Shown here in pieces: positions 26,195 to 35,383 of a DNA stretch of 64,000 nucleotides (the stretch's first letter is position 1; each line of letters begins with the position of its first letter). The stretch comes from DASRBN01 sp035294305 (GTDB taxonomy: Bacteria; Chloroflexota; Ktedonobacteria; Ktedonobacterales; Ktedonobacteraceae). The stretch is from contig DATGLD010000030.1 in assembly GCA_035294305.1 (NCBI GenBank), positions 62,001-126,000 of the forward strand, in the 5' to 3' direction. Under the pieces are notes generated by a model that was given only the letters and a program-made list of their open reading frames with translations, was not told where the DNA came from and searched no databases. The position numbers were made by a program, and so were the translations under genes.

Positions 26195-26563
26195 ATGTTA
26201 GCTTTGAGCCTGATTCTGGCAGATGGCGTTACCATTAAAATTGGAGACAATGTTTGGACCTTTGGCCTCAATTTCATCATTTATCTGATTATTGCGGCCA
26301 TCATTGGATTGCTTGCGGAGTTTATTGTCGGCTGGCGACTGCCATTTGGCTTTATTGGTGCGATTATTGCCGCATTAATTGGCATCTGGCTGATGACCAA
26401 CGTGATCATTATCACCGGCCTGCCTGATATTAAAATCAATACGACGCCGCCGGTCTACCTGCTGCGAGCGTTGATCGGGGCCATCATCCTCGTCGCGATA
26501 TGGCATCTGATAACATACCCGCTCTATCGCCGCCGCCGCCGGTATTACTACCGCAGAGTCTGA
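26195..26563 (+). CDS. Small integral membrane protein (GlsB/YeaQ-like)
   Basis: This 122-residue protein has three or four hydrophobic helices. LIIAAIIGLLAEFIVGWRLP and FGFIGAIIAALIGIWLM resemble the GlsB/YeaQ/YmgE (transglycosylase-associated) family, known as stress-related membrane proteins of unclear biochemistry. It ends with a very basic tail (YRRRRRYYYRRV) that should stay in the cytoplasm. It has an excellent ribosome site (AGAAGGAGG) and stands alone between the secreted protein and the rhomboid pair. Confidence 0.7.
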   Translation: MLALSLILADGVTIKIGDNVWTFGLNFIIYLIIAAIIGLLAEFIVGWRLPFGFIGAIIAALIGIWLMTNVIIITGLPDIKINTTPPVYLLRALIGAIILVAIWHLITYPLYRRRRRYYYRRV

Positions 26564-26805
26564 ACAAAAGCTTGACCGGTTAATAACCCCGGAACAGGGT
26601 ATAATCTTGCGGGCAACCATCACACCAGGATACGCCCCTACAAAGCAAATCCCTGTCCGGGGGTTTTATTTTGTGGTTTTTACGATCATATTGTTGTGGC
26701 ATTCGTGCAATTGACCGGGCCGGAGAAATAAGGATGCAGGGCAACTTCCAATCTCATTGAACGTATTACTACTTGGGATATAATGGTTGGTACGAGTAGG
26801 GCGAA

Positions 26806-27684
26806 TTGCGCGCTGTTTATGAGGCTTTGGTGGAGAATACTCTTCTTACAAACGATAAAGATACTCGTACCATGCGGGTTCGAGCAAGCTACCGGGCCGC
26901 TATGCATGCGAATAGCAGGCTGCCGAAGTTCGAACGCTTTCCCTGGTTTACCTGGATTATTACGATTGGAACCACCGGCTTCTGGTGTTTCACTGCGTAT
27001 CAGGTAGCGTTGGCATCCGGCGCTTATGGTTTTCATGCTATACTGGCAAACGTTTTTGCCGATACACAAAACGCCGACGTGCTTATTCGCTATGGCGCGA
27101 AATATAATGAGGCGATTCTGGCCGGGCAATACTGGCGGTTCATTACGCCGATCTTTTTACACGCCAGTATCCTGCATGTGAGCCTGAATATGCTCAATTT
27201 CTTTATTCTGGGGCTGTTCATCGAGCGCCTGTTCGGTCACCTGCGTTTCCTGCTGGTTTACCTGTTGACGGGTGTAGTGAGCATTATCGCCAGTTTTTAT
27301 TTCGCGCCGCAAGATGTCAGCGTCGGCGCGTCGGGCGCTATTTTCGGGCTGGTCGGTGCTTATAGCGTCTTCATTCTGATACATCGCCGCGCGTTTAGCC
27401 ATGGCGGTATCCCTGCCATCGCCTGGCTGGTGGTCATTATTGGCTTGAATCTTGGCATCGGGCTGGTCATTCCCAACGTGGATAATTATGCTCATCTAGG
27501 CGGATTCGTGAGCGGTTGCCTGTTGGGATGTTTTTTCGCTCCGTTCTACGTTGTATTACCAGAAGAGGGAAAATCGCAGTTGTTGGATACGCATAGCTTA
27601 TCCCGCCGCTGGCCTCTTGCTTTGATAGCGATAGCAATCACCATCTTTCTTGCAATTATCGCAGTACATTTTAGTGGAGGATAA
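26806..27684 (+). CDS. Rhomboid-family intramembrane serine protease (first of two)
   Basis: This protein of about 292 residues has six or so membrane helices. The rhomboid signature is present. The H-x-x-x-N pair with its partner Asn is in HASILHVSLNMLNFFILG. The catalytic Ser is in VGASGAIFGLVGAY, and the catalytic His in NVDNYAHLGGFVSGCLLG. Rhomboids cut transmembrane segments of client proteins. The start codon is uncertain: TTG at 26806 has AGGG close upstream, and a later ATG at 26872 lacks a ribosome site. A second rhomboid with a TPR domain begins 4 bases after its stop. Confidence 0.9.
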   Translation: MRAVYEALVENTLLTNDKDTRTMRVRASYRAAMHANSRLPKFERFPWFTWIITIGTTGFWCFTAYQVALASGAYGFHAILANVFADTQNADVLIRYGAKYNEAILAGQYWRFITPIFLHASILHVSLNMLNFFILGLFIERLFGHLRFLLVYLLTGVVSIIASFYFAPQDVSVGASGAIFGLVGAYSVFILIHRRAFSHGGIPAIAWLVVIIGLNLGIGLVIPNVDNYAHLGGFVSGCLLGCFFAPFYVVLPEEGKSQLLDTHSLSRRWPLALIAIAITIFLAIIAVHFSGG

Positions 27685-27688
27685 TCCT

Positions 27689-28942
27689 TTGGATGCACAA
27701 ACAGATATTCAGACCTACCTGGAGCAGGGAAAGCGGGCACTTGCCCAGGGCCAGGCGAGGGAAGCAGCTATCGCTTACGCGCATGCCGCTCAAATCGAAC
27801 CGAATAACCCGATGGTTCACCTGGGTCTGGCCGAGGCAAACCTGGCCCTTGGTTCGTATGGTGTCGTCTATATGGCCTGCCGGAAGGTACAGGAATTGCA
27901 GCCGGAAGGCGTCGAGAGCGATATGGCAAAGACGCTGCTCGACCTGCTGGATCGCCGCTACGAACGCGCCTTGCAGGACATCGATGCGGTAATTGTCAAG
28001 GACCCCGGTAATGGCTACGCGCATGCCCTGCGCGCTTACCTGCTACGTATCAACCGGCAGGACTACGATGCGGGTCTGGCGCGCGCGCGCGCCGCGCGTC
28101 TCTCGTATGGTGGAACTTTCGAAAACGTCTTCCCGCCCGTTGACCCTGTTTACGCATCCGGCTACACGGGGGCATCCACCGTACCGGGAACTGCGGGGCA
28201 AAATACACCCAATGGGCAGGTTATGAATGGATTTGCTCCACCGAGGACCGAGCGGGAGCCGGTACCCACATGGTCACGTCCAAATACTATGCAACGCCAG
28301 GTCGTGCGCACACGCTTCTGGATGAGCCAGAATCCGCGCTTTGTGACCAACATCTTGATCGCCATCAACGTGGTGATTTACCTGATTCTGCTCGTGCTGA
28401 GCGCAACCATCGGGCAGGGCATCGGTTCGTTGGGTGATATTGACCAGGGAGTGCTTGTAAACGCAGGAGCGCAGGTTAACCTTTACGTGTCACAGGGGCA
28501 GGTATGGCGTATCTTCACCGCTATGTTCCTGCACTTCAACCTGATACACATTGGTTTGAACATGCTCTCGCTCTTCCTGATAGGTGTCGCGGTTGAGGTC
28601 TTCTTTGGCAAATGGCGCTACCTGGTGATTTACCTGGGTTCGGGCATTGTGGGTGGTATTGTCACCTACTTTCTGTTGCCGCCGGATACGTTAGCCGCCG
28701 GCGCTTCGGGAGCCATCTTCGGCGTCTTCGGCGCCCTGGGGGTCTTTTATATCATGAACCGGCAGGCGCTGGGCAGGTACGGCACGGGCGCAATCATGAA
28801 CTGGCTATTCTGGCTGGGGCTAAACCTGGTATTCGGCTTCGAGACGCCCGGCATCGGCATACAGGACCATATCGGCGGCTTGATTGCGGGTATAATCCTC
28901 GCCATCATCCTCATGCCCAGGAGAAGGCTCGGGCGATCATAA
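27689..28942 (+). CDS. TPR-rhomboid fusion protease (second of two)
   Basis: The first 170 residues or so carry tetratricopeptide-like helices (YLEQGKRALAQGQAREAAIA, EPNNPMVHLGLAEANLALGS, then NGYAHALRAYLLRIN). A proline-rich linker leads to a six-helix rhomboid domain with HFNLIHIGLNMLSLFLIGVA, the catalytic Ser in AAGASGAIFGVFGALG and His in GIQDHIGGLIAG. The TPR part may present substrates to the protease. I choose TTG at 27689, with GGAGGAT six bases upstream. It ends just before a strong terminator shared by both rhomboid genes. Confidence 0.9.
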   Translation: MDAQTDIQTYLEQGKRALAQGQAREAAIAYAHAAQIEPNNPMVHLGLAEANLALGSYGVVYMACRKVQELQPEGVESDMAKTLLDLLDRRYERALQDIDAVIVKDPGNGYAHALRAYLLRINRQDYDAGLARARAARLSYGGTFENVFPPVDPVYASGYTGASTVPGTAGQNTPNGQVMNGFAPPRTEREPVPTWSRPNTMQRQVVRTRFWMSQNPRFVTNILIAINVVIYLILLVLSATIGQGIGSLGDIDQGVLVNAGAQVNLYVSQGQVWRIFTAMFLHFNLIHIGLNMLSLFLIGVAVEVFFGKWRYLVIYLGSGIVGGIVTYFLLPPDTLAAGASGAIFGVFGALGVFYIMNRQALGRYGTGAIMNWLFWLGLNLVFGFETPGIGIQDHIGGLIAGIILAIILMPRRRLGRS

Positions 28943-28945
28943 AAG

Positions 28946-29001
28946 GAAAGGGCAGAAAAAGACCGGCACAGCCAATCGTGCCGGTCTTTTTCTGCCCTTT
29001 C
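28946..29001 (+). terminator. Terminator after the rhomboid pair
   Basis: A 24-bp stem starts GAAAGGGCAGAAAAAGACCG and closes on an eight-base loop AGCCAATC. The descending arm contains TTTTT and the structure is nearly perfect. Confidence 0.82.
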
Positions 29002-29393
29002 TCCAGATAGATAGAGAGGAATACTCTGACATTTAATGGTACGCAATTAGCCCGATTTGGATATTCTGGTACACTGAAAGTAAGGAGTCGAGCATGCAAT
29101 CTTGCTGTGACCCGGCTGAGTCACGAAGGATCCTATCCATGCCCTTTACCCCCCTTGCTCGACTCTTTTGTATTTTGTCTTTGCGTCCTCTTGATTGTGC
29201 CACCTCATAATTCCTGGGACATTTTTCCCGAAAATTGGGTGTACATCCTCTATTGCCTGGGAAACCTCTCCGGTTACACTGCTTGCAGAAACTGCTCTTC
29301 CAGATTTCCTTTTGACGGATAGGAAGCGGGAGGAGGCAAAATTTATCGTTTCAAAGCAGAGACGCAGGAATATCCTGCAAGGAGGTTTTCACC
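29002..29393. other. Gap of about 390 bases without a supported gene
   Basis: Short open frames here lack ribosome sites and protein character. The stretch probably holds the promoter of the membrane protein at 29394. I see no repeat family member or RNA gene in it. Confidence 0.4.
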
Positions 29394-30074
29394 ATGTCAA
29401 CTACAAGATTGTATCGCTGGAGCGGAATCGTCCTGCTTATTGGGGGTCTGATTGGCATAATCGGGTTAGTACTGGATACCATTTTCTTCCCCGACCACAA
29501 TCTGACGGCCCAGCAAACTTTGAGTACTGCTTTTACCATTGATGGTATCTTCTTCGTTGCCTGGTCAATCTTGCTCACGCTGGGTTTGCCAGGGCTTTAC
29601 CTGCGGCAGGCGGCACGCGCCGGGAAGCTGGGTTTTGCGGGCTTCGTGCTGGTCTGGTTGTCCCTACTGTTGGGAGGAGTAGCGTTTGGTATCGTCCAGG
29701 CCACTATGTATCCCTACCTGGCACAATCGGCCCCTAAGTTACTACCTACGGGAGGAGTAGGCCCAGATTCAGGATTCATACTCTGGATATTCTTGCCGGT
29801 ACTTCTGCTTAGCATAGGGACTATCCTGCTTGGAATCGCTACCAGGCGGGCGAGAGTGTTCCCTGGCTGGACAGGAACGCTGCTTATCATCTCCGGTGTC
29901 TTGTTTCTACTGTCGATCCCTCCCCTTCCTGCTCCTTTCGGTACCATTATTGATCTCGCCAGCAACGGGACCTTCTATGTAGCGTTAGCATGGTGCGGGT
30001 ACCAGTTGATGACACAGAGGTCGGAAACAGTGGAGACAGCTCAATCTGCTTTGCAGGTTGGGGCCATCCGGTAA
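29394..30074 (+). CDS. Membrane protein of unknown function (226 aa)
   Basis: It has six hydrophobic segments (for example WSGIVLLIGGLIGIIGLVLD, AGFVLVWLSLLLGGVAFGIV, TGTLLIISGVLFLLSIPPLP) with short polar loops and no enzyme motif I recognise. It has the general look of DUF4386-type or similar integral membrane proteins. The ATG follows AAGGAGG. It precedes the histidine kinase by about 300 bases including an inverted repeat, so co-transcription is unlikely. Confidence 0.75.
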   Translation: MSTTRLYRWSGIVLLIGGLIGIIGLVLDTIFFPDHNLTAQQTLSTAFTIDGIFFVAWSILLTLGLPGLYLRQAARAGKLGFAGFVLVWLSLLLGGVAFGIVQATMYPYLAQSAPKLLPTGGVGPDSGFILWIFLPVLLLSIGTILLGIATRRARVFPGWTGTLLIISGVLFLLSIPPLPAPFGTIIDLASNGTFYVALAWCGYQLMTQRSETVETAQSALQVGAIR

Positions 30075-30185
30075 ATGTAGCCGGTAAAAAGGAACCGGTG
30101 CAGCCAGAGCGAGAAGGACGGGGGATGCAGGGAGAAACGCCGGATGTGATGGCTTACTCAGGCTATTCAAACGTTCTAATCTGGG

Positions 30186-30268
30186 GATTGCTGTAGGGAC
30201 AGTGGCTTGTCCCTGTCCTCTTCGGGGGCCACCAGGACAGGGACAAGCCACTGTCCCTACAGCAATCA
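30186..30268. repeat. Intergenic repeat family C, perfect inverted pair
   Basis: The 33-base arm starting GATTGCTGTAGGGACAGTGG is followed, after about 17 bases, by its exact complement ending CTGTCCCTACAGCAATC. Single halves of the same family lie inside T-box leaders at 43944-43970 and 60680-60705. As RNA it would form a very stable hairpin between the membrane protein and the kinase gene. Confidence 0.82.
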
Positions 30269-30374
30269 GGCCTCTTTCTCTGAGTACGCTGATTGAGTAT
30301 AATAGAAACGTCATGGAAGCATCATGAGGATCGAGTTGAAGCTCGGACGAAAGTCGGACAGAAGGAGAGCTCAG

Positions 30375-32522
30375 ATGAATCTGGAGCAGGTGCCCTCAAA
30401 CGCTTCTCCTCAGCGGCTCCCTCACAGTTCGAGTGACACACTTCTATCGGGAGGCTGGTTGATTGTGGCACGAGTGGCATGGGGCACGGTCGTCACACTG
30501 GTACTGGGACTCCTCGTGGTCAGCCTGCCAGGGTACCTGTCGTATCTCCAGATCATCTGTGTTCACCAGCCCTGCCTCTACCAGCAACTCACTTTGAATA
30601 GCGCCCGCTCGCTCCAGGCACTGGGCATCTCTGTCGAGGGCTACACAGTGTTCACGCTGGCGCTCACGCTCTTTGCTGCAATGGTCTGGATGGTGATGAG
30701 TGGAGTGCTGGTCTGGCGCAGGTCTAATGATTGGATGGCCTTACTGATCGCGTTCATGCTGGTGGTAGGAGGAGCGGATAATAGTCTCTATGGAGGCTAT
30801 ACCACCAGCCAGGGGCAATGGGGCGTGCCGGCCAATCTGCTGGGTTTCCTCTTTAGTCTGACACTCTTTGTGGTGTTCTCACTCTTTCCCAGTGGGTACT
30901 TCGTGCCTCGCTGGATTCGTTGGCTCATACCTGCCTTTCTCCTCAACAATTTTCTGTACCAATTCTTTCCGAACTGGTATGCTCATCTCCCTGCCTGGGC
31001 CGATTTCCTCGGTCTGCTCGATTTCGTTGGCTCTTTTCTCCTGCTGTTGCTTGCTCAAATCTATCGCTACTGGCGTGTGTCCAGCGTAGTTCAGCGCCAG
31101 CAAACCAGGTGGATTCTCTTCAGCATTACTTTGGGGATTGTCTTCTTTCTGGGATGGGGCTTACTCGAAAATCTCATCCCTTCCCTGAACGGCTCGCTCT
31201 ATGATCCACTCAATGCTTATTTGAATGATCTCGGTTCCCTCCTCTTCCCAGTTGCGTTCGCTATTGCCATAACTCGCTACCGGCTCTGGGATATCGATAT
31301 CATCATCAATCGGGCGCTTGTTTACGGTAGTCTTTCAGCTTGCATTGTCGGCCTGTACATATTTGTGATGGGCTACCTGGGCGCCCTCTTTCGCACGAGC
31401 AACAACCTGCTGATCTCCCTGATTGCTACCAGCCTGGTCGCGATATTGTTCCAACCGCTGCGGGGATGGCTGCAAAGAGGAGTAAACCGTTTGTTTTATG
31501 GACGGCGTGATGAACCTTACACAGTGATTACACGCTTGAGCCAGCGACTGGAAGGAGCGCTAGCTCCCGAGGCCATCCTATCAACTATCGTGGAGACAGT
31601 GGCCCAGGCGCTCAAGTTGCCCTACGCGGCCATCCTTCTGAAGCGTGAGGATGTCTTTGCTATTGCTGCCGACTATGGAAAGCCTGCCAACGATTCGCTG
31701 AAGCTGCCCCTGGCCTATCAAGGAGAAGTCATCGGGCAGTTGCAGCTTGCTCCACGCGCACCAGGCGAGGCTTTCACGCCTGCCGATCAAAGGTTGCTCG
31801 ATGAGTTGGCACGCCAGGCGAGCCTTGCCACACACGCAGTACGCCTCACAGCCGATTTACAACGGTCGCGCGAGCGACTAGTGCAGGCGCGTGAGGAAGA
31901 ACGACGGCGCTTGCGTCGGGATTTGCACGATGGGCTGGGCGCAACTCTGGCCGCGCTGCACTTACAGGCAGGCGCCATCCGAACGCTTATGCGACAGGAT
32001 ATGAATGCTGCCGAGACAGAACTGCTGGATTTGCAGGCTGAGATTCGCTCTGCCGTCGCAGATATTCGTCGCCTGGTCTATGCACTGCGCCCTCCAGCAC
32101 TGGACGAACTCGGACTGATCGGAGCCATCAGGCAGTTCGCAGAGCAGTATAATAGCCAGGAAAGTTCAGCAACAGAGACCGGTAAGAATTTGCGCGTTGT
32201 AGTCGAAGCCCCCGAACAACTTCCCATCTTGTCAGCAGCTATAGAGGTTGCCGTTTACCGTGTTGTACAGGAGGCATTGACAAATGTAGTTCGCCATGCG
32301 CGGGCGCAATCATGCCTTATTCGCCTCTCGCTCGATGAGGATAGCGAGCTTCAGGTTGAGATTATCGACGATGGTATAGGATTACCAGAGGAGCCGCGTG
32401 CAGGAGTGGGCCTCATTTCTATGAGAGAAAGGGCGGAAGAAGTTGGCGGCTCTTGCGTGATCAAATCGATGCCAGGCAAGGGAACGCATGTACTGGTGCG
32501 CTTGCCCATAACGAAGGAGTAA
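30375..32522 (+). CDS. NarL-type membrane sensor histidine kinase
   Basis: Sensor partner of the next gene, about 715 residues. The first 310 residues hold about seven or eight membrane helices. A GAF-like domain follows (about 395-500, with LSQRLEGALAPEAILSTIVE). The HisKA_3 dimerisation domain contains the phospho-accepting His in RRRLRRDLHDGLGATLAALH. The ATPase domain has VVQEALTNVVRHARAQSC, VEIIDDGIGLP and GVGLISMRERAEEVGG. The ATG at 30375 has AAGGAGAG six bases upstream and is preferred over 30324. The kinase stop is four bases before the regulator start. Confidence 0.92.
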   Translation: MNLEQVPSNASPQRLPHSSSDTLLSGGWLIVARVAWGTVVTLVLGLLVVSLPGYLSYLQIICVHQPCLYQQLTLNSARSLQALGISVEGYTVFTLALTLFAAMVWMVMSGVLVWRRSNDWMALLIAFMLVVGGADNSLYGGYTTSQGQWGVPANLLGFLFSLTLFVVFSLFPSGYFVPRWIRWLIPAFLLNNFLYQFFPNWYAHLPAWADFLGLLDFVGSFLLLLLAQIYRYWRVSSVVQRQQTRWILFSITLGIVFFLGWGLLENLIPSLNGSLYDPLNAYLNDLGSLLFPVAFAIAITRYRLWDIDIIINRALVYGSLSACIVGLYIFVMGYLGALFRTSNNLLISLIATSLVAILFQPLRGWLQRGVNRLFYGRRDEPYTVITRLSQRLEGALAPEAILSTIVETVAQALKLPYAAILLKREDVFAIAADYGKPANDSLKLPLAYQGEVIGQLQLAPRAPGEAFTPADQRLLDELARQASLATHAVRLTADLQRSRERLVQAREEERRRLRRDLHDGLGATLAALHLQAGAIRTLMRQDMNAAETELLDLQAEIRSAVADIRRLVYALRPPALDELGLIGAIRQFAEQYNSQESSATETGKNLRVVVEAPEQLPILSAAIEVAVYRVVQEALTNVVRHARAQSCLIRLSLDEDSELQVEIIDDGIGLPEEPRAGVGLISMRERAEEVGGSCVIKSMPGKGTHVLVRLPITKE

Positions 32523-32526
32523 GCTG

Positions 32527-33171
32527 ATGGATTCATTACGTGTCCTCATCGCTGACGATCACCCGCTTTTCCGCAAAGGCATACGCACCCTGCTTGCGGC
32601 AACACCTGATATCGAGGTCATTGGGGAGGCTACCACAGGTCAGGAAGCAATCGAACTTGCGAGCGCCGTGCAACCGGATGTGATTCTGATGGACTTGCAG
32701 ATGCCCGGGATCAACGGCATCGAAGCCACGCGCCAGGTACTGCATACCAGCCCACACGTCCGTATCCTGGTCGTCACCCTTTTTGAAGATGATGGCTCAG
32801 TATTTACAGCACTACGAGCAGGAGCGCGTGGCTACGTCCTCAAAGATGCGAAGGAAGAAGATATGCTGCGAGCCATCCGGGCAGTAGGTAGAGGGGAGGC
32901 AATTTTCAGTCCGGCCATTGCTACCCGCCTCATGGACTATTTCGCGACTCCACGGCCCACTGTCGCAAAAGAACTCTTCCCAACGCTCAGCGAGCGCGAG
33001 CGTGAAATCCTGCAACTGATCGCGCGTGGCTTGACGAACAGCGATATTGCCAGGCAACTGTCCTTGAGTGTGAAGACGGTGAGCAATTATGTCTCCAACA
33101 TTTTCAGCAAGCTACAGGTGACCGACCGCGCCCAGGCCATCATTCGTGCAAGGGATGCAGGGTTGGAGTAG
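32527..33171 (+). CDS. LuxR/NarL-family response regulator
   Basis: This DNA-binding regulator of 214 residues is phosphorylated by the upstream kinase. The receiver domain has VLIADDHPLFRKGIRTLL, the phospho-acceptor Asp in PDVILMDLQMPGINGIE, and the switch Thr and Lys in LVVTLF and GYVLKDA. The output domain is a typical LuxR helix-turn-helix: LSEREREILQLIARGLTNSD followed by IARQLSLSVKTVSNYVSNIF. Its regulon is not indicated by this window. Confidence 0.95.
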   Translation: MDSLRVLIADDHPLFRKGIRTLLAATPDIEVIGEATTGQEAIELASAVQPDVILMDLQMPGINGIEATRQVLHTSPHVRILVVTLFEDDGSVFTALRAGARGYVLKDAKEEDMLRAIRAVGRGEAIFSPAIATRLMDYFATPRPTVAKELFPTLSEREREILQLIARGLTNSDIARQLSLSVKTVSNYVSNIFSKLQVTDRAQAIIRARDAGLE

Positions 33172-33314
33172 CAAGACATAAAATGACCGGGATGACCAGG
33201 ATATGCCGTTCTGGAAATTTCCTCGATATGTTTTCACATAAGGCTTTTTGGAGATGAGCGTTTCTCTTGTGCGGATTGACAGAGAGAGCACTTGTTTATC
33301 CCCTAAATCATATC

Positions 33315-33366
33315 ATGAAAAAGCACTCCTGATCAGCTTATGTTTGCAACCAGGAAGTGCTTTCAT
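33315..33366. terminator. Bidirectional hairpin between convergent operons
   Basis: ATGAAAAAGCACTCCTG pairs imperfectly with CAGGAAGTGCTTTCAT across about 18 bases, flanked by A- and T-rich ends. It separates the response regulator from the convergent ABC exporter operon. Confidence 0.6.
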
Positions 33367-33402
33367 AAAAACGACCTCACGAGGACAATGGGAGTGTATT
33401 AA

Positions 33403-35295
33403 TTACACCGCCTCTTCCAGCAGCGTCCTACCCGTAAACTGGCTGTTGTACAGGTCGGCGTAGAAGCCGTTCTTCGCCAGCAGCTCCTCGTGGGTGCCCT
33501 TCTCCACGATGGTGCCGTGGTTCATGACCAGGATCAGGTCGGCATCGCGAATGGTGGAGAGCCGGTGGGCGATCACAAAGCTCGTGCGACCCTTCATCAG
33601 TTCGGTCATGGCCCTCTGAATCTGGATCTCCGTTCGCGTATCCACGCTGCTGGTCGCCTCATCCAGGATCAGGATTTCGGGATCGGCCAGGAACGCGCGG
33701 GCAATCGTCAACAACTGTTTCTGGCCCTGCGAAATGTTCGAAGCCTCCTCATTGAGAACGGTGTTATAGCCCTCCGGCAGTGTGCGGATGAAGTGGTCAG
33801 CGTTTGCCGCCTTTGCCGCCCGGACGATCTCTTGCTCGGTGGCATCCTCGCGGCCATAGGCGATATTGGCGCGAATGGTGCCATTGAAGAGCCAGGTGTC
33901 CTGCAGCACCATACCGAACATGCGGCGCAGCGCTCCGCGCTTAATTTCCGTGATATCGATGCCATCCACCAGGATGCGCCCGCCATTGACCTCGTAGAAG
34001 CGCATCAGCAGGTTGACCAGCGTGGTTTTGCCGGCGCCGGTCGGGCCGACAATGGCGATCATCTGCCCCGGCTGGACATCGATATTCATATCCTGCATCA
34101 GAATGTTGTCCGGGCTATAACCGAACCTCACATGCTCGAACTGCACCGCGCCCTCTGGATGCTCGATGACCTTCGCGTCAACGGCCTCCGGGACCTCTTC
34201 CTGCTCGTCGAGCAGTTCAAAGAGACGCTCCGCCGAAGCCATTGCCGACTGAATGACGTTGGCGATATTGGCCAGCATCGTGATTGGCTGCGTAAACTGC
34301 TGCGCGTACTGGATGAACGCCTGCACATCGCCAATCGCGATGGCATTCTTTGTCACCATGATACTGCCCACCACGGCCACGAAGACGTAGCCAATATTGC
34401 CGACGAAGCGCATCAACGGCATGATAATGCCCGAAACAAACTGCGCCCTCCAACCGGCGTCATAGAGCTTCTCGTTGCGCCTGTCGAATTCGTCGATGGC
34501 CTGGCGCTCGTGGCCGAATGCTTTGACGATCTTATGACCCGCGAGCATCTCTTCGACGTGTCCGTTCAGTTCGCCGAGTGACCTCTGCTGCCTGCGGAAG
34601 TACTCCTGCGAGCGCTTCGCAATGCCCATGGTGATGAACAGGCTCAACGGGAAGGTCAGCAAGACAATCAGGCTGAGCAAGGGGCTGATGGTGAGCATCA
34701 TCACCAGCACGCCTACCAGTGTCACCGCCGAGGTAATCAACTGCGTGACGCTCTGCTGAAGCGTAGTGCTGAGGTTATCCATATCGTTGACGATGCGGCT
34801 CATAATTTCGCCGTGCGTATGCGAATCGAAGTACTTCAGAGGAAGCCGCGAGAGCTTCTCATCGACCTCTTTGCGCAGTTGGTACATGGTGCGCTGTGCT
34901 ACACCCGCCATCACATACTGCTGGATGTACATGAAGATGGCGCTGATCACGTACAGGCCAAGCAAAATCAGCAGCACCGTCGCGATGTAATGGAAGTCAA
35001 TTGAGGGTATGGGCAGGTGTCTCTGGTACGCCTCGAACTTCGCGATCAAGCCTTCGAACAATTTGGTGGTGGCTAAACCCAGAATTTTTGGGCCGACAAT
35101 ATTGAACACGGTGCCAATGATGGCCGTGATAAGCACGACGATCAACAGGAGTTTCTGCGGCAGGAAGTAGCGGAGCAGGCGCAATGCCGTGCCTTTAAAA
35201 TCCTTGGCCTTCTCTACTGGCCTGCCCATGGCCCCCCAGCCGCCTCTACCCATCGGGCCACCCTGCGGCATCTGTGATCTACGCTGCATACTCAT
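33403..35295 (-). CDS. ABC exporter half-transporter, canonical ATPase site
   Basis: This 630-residue protein fuses a six-helix exporter domain to an ATPase and probably pairs with the next-upstream gene as a heterodimer for drugs or lipids. Walker A is VGPTGAGKTTLVNLLM, the signature loop NISQGQKQLLTIARA, Walker B ILILDEATSSVD with the catalytic Glu, and H-loop VIAHRLSTIRDAD. The N-terminal 25 residues are Gly/Met-rich. It has no obvious ribosome site and is separated from its partner by about 90 bases that contain a family A repeat. Confidence 0.93.
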   Translation of the reverse strand: MSMQRRSQMPQGGPMGRGGWGAMGRPVEKAKDFKGTALRLLRYFLPQKLLLIVVLITAIIGTVFNIVGPKILGLATTKLFEGLIAKFEAYQRHLPIPSIDFHYIATVLLILLGLYVISAIFMYIQQYVMAGVAQRTMYQLRKEVDEKLSRLPLKYFDSHTHGEIMSRIVNDMDNLSTTLQQSVTQLITSAVTLVGVLVMMLTISPLLSLIVLLTFPLSLFITMGIAKRSQEYFRRQQRSLGELNGHVEEMLAGHKIVKAFGHERQAIDEFDRRNEKLYDAGWRAQFVSGIIMPLMRFVGNIGYVFVAVVGSIMVTKNAIAIGDVQAFIQYAQQFTQPITMLANIANVIQSAMASAERLFELLDEQEEVPEAVDAKVIEHPEGAVQFEHVRFGYSPDNILMQDMNIDVQPGQMIAIVGPTGAGKTTLVNLLMRFYEVNGGRILVDGIDITEIKRGALRRMFGMVLQDTWLFNGTIRANIAYGREDATEQEIVRAAKAANADHFIRTLPEGYNTVLNEEASNISQGQKQLLTIARAFLADPEILILDEATSSVDTRTEIQIQRAMTELMKGRTSFVIAHRLSTIRDADLILVMNHGTIVEKGTHEELLAKNGFYADLYNSQFTGRTLLEEAV

Positions 35296-35333
35296 GCTAT
35301 TTCCCCCCTGATTTCTTTATTATTCAAGCGGCT

Positions 35334-35374
35334 GGCCGGTGAATCGGCGGTGGGCGCGATGAATCGGCCCCTAC
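35334..35374. repeat. Intergenic repeat family A, copy 2
   Basis: It has the form GGCCGGTGAATCGGCGGTGG followed by a second GATGAATCGGCCCCTAC half. It lies between the two ABC exporter genes within their presumed operon, so it is transcribed. Confidence 0.75.
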
Positions 35375-35383
35375 GATTTATCT

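Noticed and set aside
33490..34581. Long plus-strand open frame (363 codons) opposite the ABC exporter gene
   Set aside because: It is the mirror frame of a clear ABC transporter and has no protein motifs of its own.
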